Notes: generated by a model not told the origin, from the letters alone. 64,000 nucleotides of DNA from an uncultured Prevotellaceae bacterium (GCA_900320245.1 ONRP01000007.1:27765-91764), one strand, 5' to 3'; positions 52,302 to 61,212 are shown, counted from the first letter of the stretch. Numbers and translations are program-made.

Positions 52302-53843
52302 CTATCGTAACTGGTATGTTTTACCGTTCCACACCCATTGCTGGCGAGGCTGGGCATCGTTCATGGAAACCTCACCGGACTTGCTGCTGCGGGTGATGGT
52401 GAAGCGTCCCAAGGTGACTGCGGCACTGTCGCCGCCTGCCGCCGCCTGCTGCTTGAAAAGGTCCTCGATGTGCTGGGGCGAGTCGGGCAGGAATGCGGTG
52501 ACCAGGTCGGTTTTGGCCTCACGGGTGAGGAATTTTGACAACAGGCTGGGCCCGTTGAGTTGTTCGTTGGTGATGAGACCCTCGAACGGGTTCTTGAGGT
52601 ATTGCCTGTACAACGGTGCCAGTCGCGACGCGTTGTAGGGGCGGTCTATCTCGAGTGCTTCGCCCATGTTGATGATGCCGTCCTGTGACGTGCGCGCCTC
52701 GTTGAACATCGCCTGTTCCAGGTCCCACATCCGGTGACGGTAGCCGTACTGCACGCTGTAGATGGCGATGGTGCAGCAGGCGGACACACAAGCCAGCGCG
52801 ATCTTTGTCCAGCGGTGCGTGATGGCATGGCTGAACAGTTGCAGCAGCATGATGGCGCTCAGCAACGAAATGCAGGTCAATTGCCATGCGCCGGTGTAGG
52901 CGATGATGATTGCGAACAGCAGATTCACGACGATGGCCGTGATGATGACGATGTTGTCCTTGAGGATGCGTGTCACAAGGTTACGGCGTGTCAGCGCTGC
53001 GACGATGAAGGCAAGCAACGTGAGTGCTACCACGGGCACCTTCATCAGGTCGATGAGGGCATACCAGCGGAGCCCTTGGCCCATGATGCCTGCCCGCACA
53101 AAACTGGCGGGGGCGAAGATGCAGAATGCCGCACCAATGGCATAACAGATGGCAATGGCCCACGCCATGCGGGGCACCCGCCCACGGTGGATGAGCGCGT
53201 GAACGAGGAGGCCCGCTGCGATGCCGATGGAGAAACTCTCCTGCAACGATCCCACAATCAGGGCGAGCAGTGCGGCGACAATGCCGGAGGCCAATGCCAC
53301 AGGTGTGTCTCGGCGCTGGATGCGGTCATACAGGAGCAGCACCAGCAGATTGCCCGCACTGGCCCACAGGTAGTTGGTAGTGCCCGAAATGGATCCCAGG
53401 TACATCTTGAGCGCATTGGGCATCAGCAGCCAAATGACGCCAAAGGCAATGACGAGATTGGCCACATCGAGCCGTTTCTTGCCAAATGACAGCAGCACGA
53501 AGCACACCATCATCAGTGCCCACATCAGTGTGTTGGCCACAGCGATAAAAGTGTCGCCCTTGGTGCCGCTGAACCACTGCACCACGGTGTGTACCAGGAA
53601 ACGCCCGTTGTATTGTTGATAGGCGTTGACCTGAGAGCGCAGCGCGTCGCCGAGGCTGTTCACCGGCTGCTCATGGATGATGATGCGGGAGCCGTCGGGC
53701 AGGTCCACCAGTTCCATGATGGTGCTGAAGCCATAGTCGTCGATGTCGCGTGTGAACCACTGGTCCTGCATGAAGTACAAGACCGATGCAATGATGACAA
53801 ATGCGGCCAAAAGCCATTTCTTGGAATTCATGGGCAACTTCAT
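52302..53843 (-). CDS. DUF6056 multi-pass membrane protein, second copy
   Basis: 513 residues, about ten membrane helices, paralogous to the gene at 48403 (shared YNGRF, MYLGSISGTTNYLWASAGNL matching VAGSCNYLWAVTASL). A soluble C-terminal region from about residue 370. The -7 box TATCTTTG (minus strand, 53859-53852) is only 9 bp from the start codon. First of three minus-strand genes ending in the GT2 gene at 50111. Confidence 0.75.
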   Translation of the reverse strand: MKLPMNSKKWLLAAFVIIASVLYFMQDQWFTRDIDDYGFSTIMELVDLPDGSRIIIHEQPVNSLGDALRSQVNAYQQYNGRFLVHTVVQWFSGTKGDTFIAVANTLMWALMMVCFVLLSFGKKRLDVANLVIAFGVIWLLMPNALKMYLGSISGTTNYLWASAGNLLVLLLYDRIQRRDTPVALASGIVAALLALIVGSLQESFSIGIAAGLLVHALIHRGRVPRMAWAIAICYAIGAAFCIFAPASFVRAGIMGQGLRWYALIDLMKVPVVALTLLAFIVAALTRRNLVTRILKDNIVIITAIVVNLLFAIIIAYTGAWQLTCISLLSAIMLLQLFSHAITHRWTKIALACVSACCTIAIYSVQYGYRHRMWDLEQAMFNEARTSQDGIINMGEALEIDRPYNASRLAPLYRQYLKNPFEGLITNEQLNGPSLLSKFLTREAKTDLVTAFLPDSPQHIEDLFKQQAAAGGDSAAVTLGRFTITRSSKSGEVSMNDAQPRQQWVWNGKTYQLR

Positions 53844-53851
53844 TTATTTTG

Positions 53852-53859
53852 CAAAGATA
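53852..53859 (-). promoter_or_regulatory. -7 box of the second DUF6056 gene
   Basis: Minus-strand TATCTTTG, 9 bp from the ATG at 53843; no good -33 box is seen. Confidence 0.5.
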
Positions 53860-54048
53860 GTGCAACCCGAATACAATGCCAAGAAAAAGGCTTTTTTCTT
53901 GAGCATTGTTGAGGCGCAGCCTGTCTTCGCCATCGAGTAAGGAAAACAAGAAATACAAGAAAAACAACAATGATTATGGCATCCGCGCCCATTGGTTTTT
54001 TGCCTGCGGATTATACGGATTAATTGGATTGGCATCCGCGCCCAGGGT

Positions 54049-54129
54049 TTTAAAGACAACTATAACAACTGGGACAACTTTTTATAACAGTTTCACTATG
54101 TTGTTTAAGTTGTACAAGTTGTCTTTAAA
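54049..54129. repeat. Inverted repeat built from 9-bp units
   Basis: Perfect 13-bp ends (TTTAAAGACAACT and its complement). Left arm units GACAACTAT, AACAACTGG, GACAACTTT (54055-54081); right arm GTTGTTTAA, GTTGTACAA, GTTGTC (54100-54123). The arms are thus in phase with each other over three units, with an 18-nt loop. Confidence 0.85.
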
Positions 54130-54134
54130 TAAAA

Positions 54135-54160
54135 CTTAGCGGCTTTGCTGCTTAGCGTGA
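54135..54160. repeat. GCTAAG-type element
   Basis: CTTAGCGGCTTTGC followed by TGCTTAGCGTGA; two CTTAGCG copies, the second with GTGA as in the right arm of the element at 8652-8669. Confidence 0.6.
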
Positions 54161-54217
54161 GAGTTTCTGTCGGGTAGTGGGTGTGTGCCACTTTTTGGCA
54201 AAATTGTTGCTCCAAGT

Positions 54218-54249
54218 GTTGATTCTTTTCGTCAAAGTGTCTAATTTTG
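54218..54249 (+). promoter_or_regulatory. Promoter of the NamZ-like gene
   Basis: GTTG (54218-54221), 20-bp spacer, TAATTTTG (54242-54249); ATG 35 bp downstream. Confidence 0.65.
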
Positions 54250-54284
54250 CGCTATAAAAATCAAAATTCAACTCAAAGAAAGAA

Positions 54285-55547
54285 ATGATGAAGCACATAA
54301 AAGGATTTTCGCTATTGTTGTTGGCTTGGCTCTTGCTCTCGTCGATGACAATGAAGGCCTGTGACACAAAAATCAGTTCGCAATCTACTGATAAGGCCGA
54401 TACAGAACAGCAGGCGGCTACCGCTGTGCCCAGCGGCGAGGTGGTGCTGGGTGCGGCCCGCACGAGTGAATATGTGCCGTTGTTGAAGGGCAAGCGCGTG
54501 GCGCTGTTCAGCAACCAGACGGGCATGGTGGGCGACAAGCACACGCTCGACCTGATGTTGGAGAATGGTGTGAACGTGGTGACGATTTTCTCGCCCGAGC
54601 ACGGCTTCCGTGGCACGGCCGATGCCGGCGAACACGTGTCGAGCGGTGTCGACGAGAAGACCGGCATCCCCATCGCGTCGCTCTATGACGGCAAGACGCC
54701 GATGCCCAGCCGCGAGGTGATGAATGGCATCGACATCATCGTCTGCGATATCCAGGACGTGGGCCTTAGGTTCTACACCTACTACGTGACGATGATTAAC
54801 CTGATGGATGCCGCCGTGATGTATGACAAGCAGTTCATGGTGCTGGACCGTCCCAACCCCAACGGCATGTATGTCGACGGCCCCATCCTGGACATGACGC
54901 TCAAGTCGGGCGTGGGACGCCTGCCCATCCCCACGGTGCACGGCATGACGCTTGGCGAATTGGCGAAGATGGCCAACGGCGAAGGCTGGCTCAAGGACGG
55001 CCGCAAGTGTGACCTCACGGTGATTCCCTGTGAGAATTATACCCACCAGACGCGCTACCAGTTGCCCATCGCGCCGAGCCCCAACCTGCCCAATATGCTC
55101 GCCATCTACCTGTATCCGTCGATGTGCTACTTCGAGGGCACCACGGTGAGCCTGGGACGCGGCACCGACTGGCCCTTCCAGGTCTACGGTCACCCCGACA
55201 TGACGGGCTATGACTTTGAATTCACCCCGACGAGCCGCTTTGGCGCCAAGACCCCGCCCCAGATGGACCAACTGTGCCACGGCGTGGACCTGCACAACCT
55301 CAACGCCGAGGAGGTCATCGCCAAGGGCATCAACCTGGAATACCTCATCGACGCTTACCGCAACCTCACCAAGGGCGGCCACCAGTTCTACCTGAAGAGC
55401 AACTTCTTTGACCTGCTGATGGGTACCACCAAGGTGCGCCAACTCATTGCCGAGGGCAAGAGCGCCGACGAAATCAAGGCGACATGGCAGGACGATGTCG
55501 CCCTGTTCAAGGCCCAGCGCAAGCCCTATCTCCTCTATCCCGAATAA
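54285..55547 (+). CDS. DUF1343 lipoprotein, NamZ-type exo-beta-N-acetylmuramidase
   Basis: 420 residues. Lipoprotein signal with a Cys at about residue 27 (TMKAC). The DUF1343 core is clear: GKRVALFSNQTGMVG, FSPEHGFRG, SLYDGKTPMPS, VCDIQDVGLRFYTYYVT, VLDRPNPNG, SPNLPN, YFEGTTVSLGRGT. Family members such as B. subtilis NamZ release MurNAc from peptidoglycan fragments. The next gene is a sodium symporter, which could import the product. Confidence 0.9.
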   Translation: MMKHIKGFSLLLLAWLLLSSMTMKACDTKISSQSTDKADTEQQAATAVPSGEVVLGAARTSEYVPLLKGKRVALFSNQTGMVGDKHTLDLMLENGVNVVTIFSPEHGFRGTADAGEHVSSGVDEKTGIPIASLYDGKTPMPSREVMNGIDIIVCDIQDVGLRFYTYYVTMINLMDAAVMYDKQFMVLDRPNPNGMYVDGPILDMTLKSGVGRLPIPTVHGMTLGELAKMANGEGWLKDGRKCDLTVIPCENYTHQTRYQLPIAPSPNLPNMLAIYLYPSMCYFEGTTVSLGRGTDWPFQVYGHPDMTGYDFEFTPTSRFGAKTPPQMDQLCHGVDLHNLNAEEVIAKGINLEYLIDAYRNLTKGGHQFYLKSNFFDLLMGTTKVRQLIAEGKSADEIKATWQDDVALFKAQRKPYLLYPE

Positions 55548-55554
55548 CTCGAAA

Positions 55555-55599
55555 GGTGCTCCAGATGCTCTAGATGTCCAAGATGCTCTAGAGTTCTAG
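55555..55599 (+). repeat. Five 9-bp repeats before the symporter gene
   Basis: GGTGCTCCA, GATGCTCTA, GATGTCCAA, GATGCTCTA, GAGTTCTAG in strict succession, directly followed by a heptamer array. Confidence 0.85.
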
Positions 55600-55602
55600 A
55601 AA

Positions 55603-55637
55603 AACTATTAACTGTTCACTGTTAACTATTCACTAAA
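55603..55637 (+). repeat. Heptamer tandem array before the symporter gene
   Basis: AACTATT, AACTGTT, CACTGTT, AACTATT, CACTAAA; ends 6 nt before the ATG at 55644. Confidence 0.85.
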
Positions 55638-55643
55638 AAAATA

Positions 55644-57092
55644 ATGACTCCCTGGATTGTACTTGCCACGATTGTTGGCTACTTCATTCTTCTGTTTATC
55701 ATCTCGTGGGCCGCCTCACGCAAGAGCGACACCGCCACCGCCCTGAGCGGCGGCCGCCAGGCCCCGTGGTTCATCGTCGCCATCGCCATGCTCGGCGCCC
55801 CGATCTCGGGTGTGACCTTCATCTCAGTCCCCGGCATGGTCGTCACCAAAGGCTTCAGTTACCTGCAGATGGCGCTGGGCTTCATCGTGGGCTACTTTGT
55901 CATCGCCTATGTGCTCATCCCGTTGTTCTATAAGCGCAACCTGGTGTCGATTTACGGCTACCTGGAGCAGCGCTTCGGCGGCAGCACCCACAAGAGCGGC
56001 GCGTGGTTCTTCTTCATCAGCAAGATGTTGGGTGCCGCGGTGCGTTTCTATGTGGTGTGTGTGACCTTGCAGTTGCTCGTGTTCTCGCCGTTGCACATCC
56101 CCTTTGTCATCAACGTCATCGTCACTATCGCCCTCATCTTCCTTTATACGTTGCAGGGTGGCGTGAAGACCGTTATCTGGACCGACACGCTGAAGAGTTT
56201 CTGCCTCATCCTGTCGGTGGTGCTGAGCATCTACTTTGTCGCCAAGGGTCTGGGATACGACCTGGGCGGCTTGTGCAAGGCCGTGGCGGGCGACGACACG
56301 TCGCGGGTCTTCTTCTTTGACAATCCCAAGGAGGGCACTTACTTCTGGAAACAGTTCATCGCCGGCATCTTCATGGTCATCGCCACGACGGGCCTCGACC
56401 AGGATCTGATGCAGCGCAGCCTGGCCTGCAAAAATGCCAATGAGTCGGCCAAGAACCTCATCGTGAGTGTCTTCCTGCAGGTTATCGTCATCGCCCTGTT
56501 CCTGGTTCTGGGTACGCTGCTTGCCATGCACGTGAAGGCTAACGGCATTGCCATGCCCGAGAAGACCGACGAGTTGTTCGGTACGGTAGCCTTCAGCGAG
56601 GGTATGCCAGTGTTGCTCGGCGTGGTCTTTATCATCGGCCTGATTGCCGCGGCCTACTCGGCTGCCGGCTCGGCGCTGACCTCGTTGACCACCTCGTTCA
56701 CCGTCGACATCCTGGAGGCCGACAAGAAGCAGGACGACAAAGCCCTGGGACGCACCCGCCGCATGGTACACATCGCGATGGCTGCAGGTATGGGCCTGGT
56801 CATCCTGATATTCTATGCCATCAGCAACAGCGACGCCATCAGCGCGGTTTACACCCTTGCCAGTTACACCTACGGCCCCATCTTGGGTCTGTTCGCCTTC
56901 GGTATGATGTGCAAGAAGCCCGTGCGCGACGCACTGGTGCCCATTGTCTGCATCGCAGCACCCATTCTCAGTTGGTGCATCCAGTGGGGGCTCTACACGC
57001 AGTTCGAGTACACCCTTGGCTTTGAGTTGCTGCTGCTGAATGCCGTCTTGACCATGATTGGCCTTGCCTTGCTCATCAAGGGCAAAAAGTAA
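55644..57092 (+). CDS. Sodium:solute symporter (SSS family)
   Basis: 482 residues, about 13 membrane helices. Typical SSS sequences: GGRQAPWFIVAIAMLGAPISGVTFISVPGMV near the start, RFGGSTHKSGAWFFFISKMLG, and AAAYSAAGSALTSLTTSFTVDIL in the sodium-site helix region. Substrate is not readable; next to a muramidase, uptake of MurNAc or another amino sugar is a reasonable inference. Confidence 0.9.
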   Translation: MTPWIVLATIVGYFILLFIISWAASRKSDTATALSGGRQAPWFIVAIAMLGAPISGVTFISVPGMVVTKGFSYLQMALGFIVGYFVIAYVLIPLFYKRNLVSIYGYLEQRFGGSTHKSGAWFFFISKMLGAAVRFYVVCVTLQLLVFSPLHIPFVINVIVTIALIFLYTLQGGVKTVIWTDTLKSFCLILSVVLSIYFVAKGLGYDLGGLCKAVAGDDTSRVFFFDNPKEGTYFWKQFIAGIFMVIATTGLDQDLMQRSLACKNANESAKNLIVSVFLQVIVIALFLVLGTLLAMHVKANGIAMPEKTDELFGTVAFSEGMPVLLGVVFIIGLIAAAYSAAGSALTSLTTSFTVDILEADKKQDDKALGRTRRMVHIAMAAGMGLVILIFYAISNSDAISAVYTLASYTYGPILGLFAFGMMCKKPVRDALVPIVCIAAPILSWCIQWGLYTQFEYTLGFELLLLNAVLTMIGLALLIKGKK

Positions 57093-57094
57093 TT

Positions 57095-57150
57095 AACTCC
57101 TAACCCCTAACCCCTAACTCCTAACTCCTAACTCCTAACTCCTAACTGAA
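57095..57150 (+). repeat. Heptamer tandem array before the WYL gene
   Basis: Eight units: AACTCCT, AACCCCT twice, AACTCCT four times, AACTGAA; ends 5 nt before the ATG at 57156. The longest and cleanest of the start-linked arrays. Confidence 0.9.
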
Positions 57151-57155
57151 CAACC

Positions 57156-58052
57156 ATGGCTCGCAACCTGATTAACCGCTACGTGTGGCTGGTGGACACC
57201 ATCAACCGCTACGGGCGCATCACCCTCAAGGACCTGAACGAGGCGTGGCTGCGCAGCGACATCAGTGAGGGCAAGCCGTTGGCGCGCCGCACGTTTTTCC
57301 ACTACCGTGACGGAGTGGAGGAGATGTTCGACATCAACATTCAGTGCGACAAGGCCACGTTTGAATACTACATCGACGACACGGGAAGCGAGAGCAATGC
57401 CCGCCTGCGGTCGTGGCTTGTGGACTCGGTGTCGATGAGCGACATGCTCAGCAGTGCCCAGGGCATCAGCGGACGCATTATGCTCGAGAATGTGCCCTCG
57501 GCGCGTGAGCACCTGCCCGTCGTCATCGATGCCCTCAAGCAGAACCGCCGCATCGGTTTCTCCTACAAGAGTTACACCCGCAGCCGTCCCACCGACGGCA
57601 TCGTGCTCGAGCCCTACTTCGTCAAGATTTTCAAGCAGTTGTGGTATGTCATCGGCCTCAATGTCAAGGATGGGCAGGTCAAGACCTACGCCCTGGACCG
57701 TATGAGCAGTCTGAACCTCTTGCAGGAAACCTTCGACTTGCCTGGAGATGTCAACCCGGCAGAGTTCTTCAAGGACTGTTTCGGCATCATCACCAACCGC
57801 AACAGTGCCAAGCGCATCGTTCTGCGCGTCGAGCCCACCCAGGCCAAATACTTCCGTGCCCTGCCGTTGCACAGTTCACAGCAGGAGGAGGTGCATGACG
57901 ATTACTCGCTGTTCTCCTACACGATGCGCATCACCTATGACCTGAAGGAAGAAATCATGTCCCACGGCGCCAGCATCGAGGTGCTGGAACCCAAGGAACT
58001 GAAAACGCTTATCCGCACCGAACTGGAGCAAGCATTAAAGAACTATCAATAA
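57156..58052 (+). CDS. WYL-domain transcriptional regulator
   Basis: 298 residues. N-terminal ~90 residues include ITLKDLNEAWLRSDISEGKPLARRTFFHYRD, a likely winged-helix DNA-binding part. The WYL domain (about 125-195) has IGFSYKSYTRSRPTDGIVLEPYFVKIFKQLWYVIGL, and a WCX-type extension ends the protein. WYL proteins sense ligands such as nucleotides or ssDNA; the ligand here is unknown. It could control the flanking muramidase, symporter or hydrolase genes. Confidence 0.88.
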   Translation: MARNLINRYVWLVDTINRYGRITLKDLNEAWLRSDISEGKPLARRTFFHYRDGVEEMFDINIQCDKATFEYYIDDTGSESNARLRSWLVDSVSMSDMLSSAQGISGRIMLENVPSAREHLPVVIDALKQNRRIGFSYKSYTRSRPTDGIVLEPYFVKIFKQLWYVIGLNVKDGQVKTYALDRMSSLNLLQETFDLPGDVNPAEFFKDCFGIITNRNSAKRIVLRVEPTQAKYFRALPLHSSQQEEVHDDYSLFSYTMRITYDLKEEIMSHGASIEVLEPKELKTLIRTELEQALKNYQ

Positions 58053-58064
58053 ACGCGAAACCCG

Positions 58065-59591
58065 ATGAAACGACAATTGCTGATATTACTGGCCCTGCTG
58101 CCGCTGATGCTGGCGGCACAGACGGGCGACCTGCCCCGCACCGCCCCTGCCGCCGATGGTGTGAGCACCCAGGCGGTCATCAACATGATGGACTCGCTGA
58201 TGGCGCTGCCCAATTGTGAAATCCACCACGTGATGGTCTTGCGCCACGGCCATGTGGTAGCCGAACTGCATCCCGCACCCTTCCGTGCCGAGGATGCCCA
58301 CACGCTCTACTCGGCAAGCAAGACGTTCACCTCGCTGGCGGTAGGCATTGCCATCGACGAGAACCTGCTGCGCCTCGACGACCGTGTGGTGACTTTCTTT
58401 CCCGACAAGCGGCCCGGCATCGTCAGCGACAACTTGGCGGCGATGACCGTTCGCGACCTGCTGATGATGGCTGCCGGCATCAAGCCCGACTGGACCATGC
58501 GTGACCTGGAAGACACCGACTGGATTAAGGTGTGGCTGGCCAAGCCGTGTGATGAAACACCGGGTTCACATTTCCAGTATGACTCGATGTGCACCTTCAT
58601 GCTCAGCGCCATTGTGCAGCGCGTGACGGGACGCACCCTGCTCGACTACCTGAACCAGAAACTGTTCGGCCCCATGCACATTACCCAGGTCGATTGGGAA
58701 ATGAGCCCCGACGGCATCAACACGGGCGGCTGGGGACTGCGTGTCCAGGCCGAGACGATGGCCAAACTGGGCGAGTTGCTCATGAACAAGGGAAGGTGGT
58801 ACGGTCAGCAACTCGTGAGTGCCGACTACATTGAGGAGGCCTGCTCACCGCTCATCTACTATAAGGACAGGAAGGAGACCGACGCGCCCACCGACGGCAA
58901 TCAGGGCTATGGCTACCAGATTTGGCAATGCAAGTGGCCCGGTGCCATTCGTGCCGACGGTGCCTTCGGCCAATACACCGTTGTCGTTCCACAGGAGGAT
59001 CTTGTGGTGGTCATCTTGGGTATGATTCCCAACGGCCATCCCGAACTGGCCTGCATCTGGAACCAGTTGATGCCGGGCATCAAGAGTGACAAGCCCTTGC
59101 AGCCCGAAAAGAAACTCCAGGCGCGCCTCAATCAATTGTGCGCCACTGCATCGCTGCCGCTCCCCAAGGGCAGACCACAGACCCAGAAGGGGACGCAGAT
59201 TGTCGGCATGGTCATGCAGTTGGATGCCAATCAGCATGGCTATAGAAATCTGATGCTTTCTCATGACGGGTCGCTGATGATTACCTATGCTGACGGTACT
59301 AAAGACCTCTTAAGCAGTGGCTACGGCCAGTGGCGCTACACCGAGATGAGGGGCTTCCCGCCTTATTCCATCAACGCGGTGAACCGCATGCGCGACCTCA
59401 AGCATGACTTTGTGGCTGCGTCGGCCTACGCCTGGACATCGCCCACCACGCTTGAGGTGCGGGTCCACTATGTCAACTGGATCAGCGGCACGACCTTCAC
59501 CTTCGACTTCGACAAGAACGAGGTGACCATCTGCGATGATTTCCCGAGTTCCAAACCCGAGACCGTGCATTTCCTTGGATTAAGAAACTGA
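58065..59591 (+). CDS. Exported serine hydrolase (beta-lactamase/PBP-like)
   Basis: 508 residues, signal peptide about 1-18 (LMLAAQ). Class C beta-lactamase-type fold: Ser83-x-x-Lys86 (SASK), Tyr motif YDSM, and GAFGQYTVVVP as the third box. The last ~130 residues form a beta-rich extra domain. Probably periplasmic, acting on peptidoglycan peptides or other esters or amides. A diverged tandem copy follows 17 bp downstream. Confidence 0.87.
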   Translation: MKRQLLILLALLPLMLAAQTGDLPRTAPAADGVSTQAVINMMDSLMALPNCEIHHVMVLRHGHVVAELHPAPFRAEDAHTLYSASKTFTSLAVGIAIDENLLRLDDRVVTFFPDKRPGIVSDNLAAMTVRDLLMMAAGIKPDWTMRDLEDTDWIKVWLAKPCDETPGSHFQYDSMCTFMLSAIVQRVTGRTLLDYLNQKLFGPMHITQVDWEMSPDGINTGGWGLRVQAETMAKLGELLMNKGRWYGQQLVSADYIEEACSPLIYYKDRKETDAPTDGNQGYGYQIWQCKWPGAIRADGAFGQYTVVVPQEDLVVVILGMIPNGHPELACIWNQLMPGIKSDKPLQPEKKLQARLNQLCATASLPLPKGRPQTQKGTQIVGMVMQLDANQHGYRNLMLSHDGSLMITYADGTKDLLSSGYGQWRYTEMRGFPPYSINAVNRMRDLKHDFVAASAYAWTSPTTLEVRVHYVNWISGTTFTFDFDKNEVTICDDFPSSKPETVHFLGLRN

Positions 59592-59608
59592 ATCATAGAG
59601 GGCGTGTG

Positions 59609-61204
59609 ATGAAAATTCGGCTGTCGGTCTTCAGCGTACTTTTAGGCATTTGCCTGGCCTCATGGGGCCAAGTGGGTGACCTGCCGCGTTCGCATGCCGA
59701 GGACGAGGGCATGAGCAGCGAGTTGGTCAAGTCGTTTGTCAATCACCTGACCAACCTGCCCGAGGTCGACGTGCATCACCTGATGATGCTGCGCCACGGC
59801 AAGGTCATCGGCGAGTGGCATGCCGCCCCCTACCAGGCCGAGCAAATGCACACGCTCTACAGCGCCAGCAAGACGGTCACCGCCATGGCCGTGGGACTGG
59901 CCGTGGACGACGGGTTGCTCACGGTCGACGACAAGGTGTCCAAGCACCTGCGCGACAAGATGCCCGCCACGCTGTCGCCTGCCCTGGACAGCCTCACCGT
60001 GCGCAACCTGCTGATGATGGCTGCGGGCCGCGAGCCCGACCTGACCATCCCCGAGGGCGAGGCCGACTGGCTCACCGCATGGTTTGCCGGCGACTTCAGC
60101 GGGGTGGGGCAGCGCTTCACCTATGACTCGATGTGCACCCATGCCCTGGCGATGATTGTCACGAGGGTGACTGGGCGGCCGATGCTGGAATATGTGAGGG
60201 AGCGCATCTTCACGCCCCTGCACATCACCGAGGCCGATTGGGAATTGGCTCCTGACAGCGTCGAGACGGCAGGGTGGGGCCTGCGCCTCCAGGCCGAGAG
60301 CGAGGCCAAACTCGGCCAACTGATGCTGCAGCAGGGCCAATGGCAGGGTCGGCAACTGGTCAGTCAGCAATGGATGCATGACATGACGCAGCGTCTCATC
60401 AGCACGCGTGAGGAGTCCACCGAGGATTTGTCCTGGTGGGACCGCTTTGTGCGCTTTTTCCGCACCCTTTGGCACACCATCCGCTCGTGGTTCACGGGCT
60501 ACAATATTGACGATTACTACCTGGGCTACGGCTACCAGACCAAGGCCATCCAGCACCCGCGGGCCGAATGCTACTTCGCGGCGGGCTACGGTGGCCAACT
60601 CATCTATGTCGTGCCCTCGCTGGACCTTGTCGTTGTCATCAACGGCCGTGCCGCCAACTACGGTGACGAACTCAACACGCTCTACTACCACCTTGTCGAG
60701 CCGATGCTCGACGAAGAGGTCCTGAAAGCCGCTCCCGTCAACCTGGCCATCGAGATGCCCAAGGGCGAGGCAACCAGTCCGTTGGAGAATCAACTGTTAG
60801 GAATTAACTTCGGCTTTTTTGAGGAAGAGAATCTATTGGGCCTGCATTTACTCAGAATCACCCGCTCGGGCGATGACCTCGTCTTCACCATGACCGATAA
60901 GCACGGCCCCTTGCGTGCCGTTGCCGCCTGTGGCCAGTGGCGCATCACCACGGGCGACGAGCGTCCCATCTACATCATGGAGTGCCGCGAGCAACTCGTG
61001 GGCACTAAGCGGCCCTTTACGACTGTGGCGGCCTATGCTTGGCAGGGAGATACCCTGTCCATGCGCATGGACTGGCTGGACGGTGGTGACAACCGCCGCC
61101 TGAAGATTATCCCTGAGGGTGCCCACATCACAGTGATCGCCAATGATAACTTCGACCCGCTGTTGACCGACACCATCCGCGGGGAAATCGTTGAAATTGA
61201 CTAG
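59609..61204 (+). CDS. Exported serine hydrolase, tandem paralogue
   Basis: 531 residues from ATG 59609 (GTG one codon earlier possible). Signal peptide about 1-20. Ser85-x-x-Lys88 in YSASKTVTAMAVG and YDSMCTHALAM match the preceding gene, including GDLPR at the mature N-terminus; an inserted ~25-residue stretch with a hydrophobic WWDRFVRFFRTLWHTIRSWF sits around residue 280. The pair arose by tandem duplication. Substrate unknown. Confidence 0.87.
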   Translation: MKIRLSVFSVLLGICLASWGQVGDLPRSHAEDEGMSSELVKSFVNHLTNLPEVDVHHLMMLRHGKVIGEWHAAPYQAEQMHTLYSASKTVTAMAVGLAVDDGLLTVDDKVSKHLRDKMPATLSPALDSLTVRNLLMMAAGREPDLTIPEGEADWLTAWFAGDFSGVGQRFTYDSMCTHALAMIVTRVTGRPMLEYVRERIFTPLHITEADWELAPDSVETAGWGLRLQAESEAKLGQLMLQQGQWQGRQLVSQQWMHDMTQRLISTREESTEDLSWWDRFVRFFRTLWHTIRSWFTGYNIDDYYLGYGYQTKAIQHPRAECYFAAGYGGQLIYVVPSLDLVVVINGRAANYGDELNTLYYHLVEPMLDEEVLKAAPVNLAIEMPKGEATSPLENQLLGINFGFFEEENLLGLHLLRITRSGDDLVFTMTDKHGPLRAVAACGQWRITTGDERPIYIMECREQLVGTKRPFTTVAAYAWQGDTLSMRMDWLDGGDNRRLKIIPEGAHITVIANDNFDPLLTDTIRGEIVEID

Positions 61205-61212
61205 ATGTGCCA

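Larger units (their letters stand above)
53860..54216. other. Repeat-rich gene-free region
   Basis: No convincing gene. It contains several 9-bp-period elements: ACAAGAAAT/ACAAGAAAA near 53947-53970; GGATTATAC/GGATTAATT/GGATTGGCA near 54009-54034; the large hairpin at 54049-54129. The 14-mer GGCATCCGCGCCCA occurs twice (53978-53991 and 54031-54044). A GCTAAG-type element follows at 54135-54160. Confidence 0.6.

Noticed and set aside
57095-57150. CRISPR array
   Set aside because: Units are 7 bp (elsewhere 9 bp) with no spacers and no cas genes nearby.
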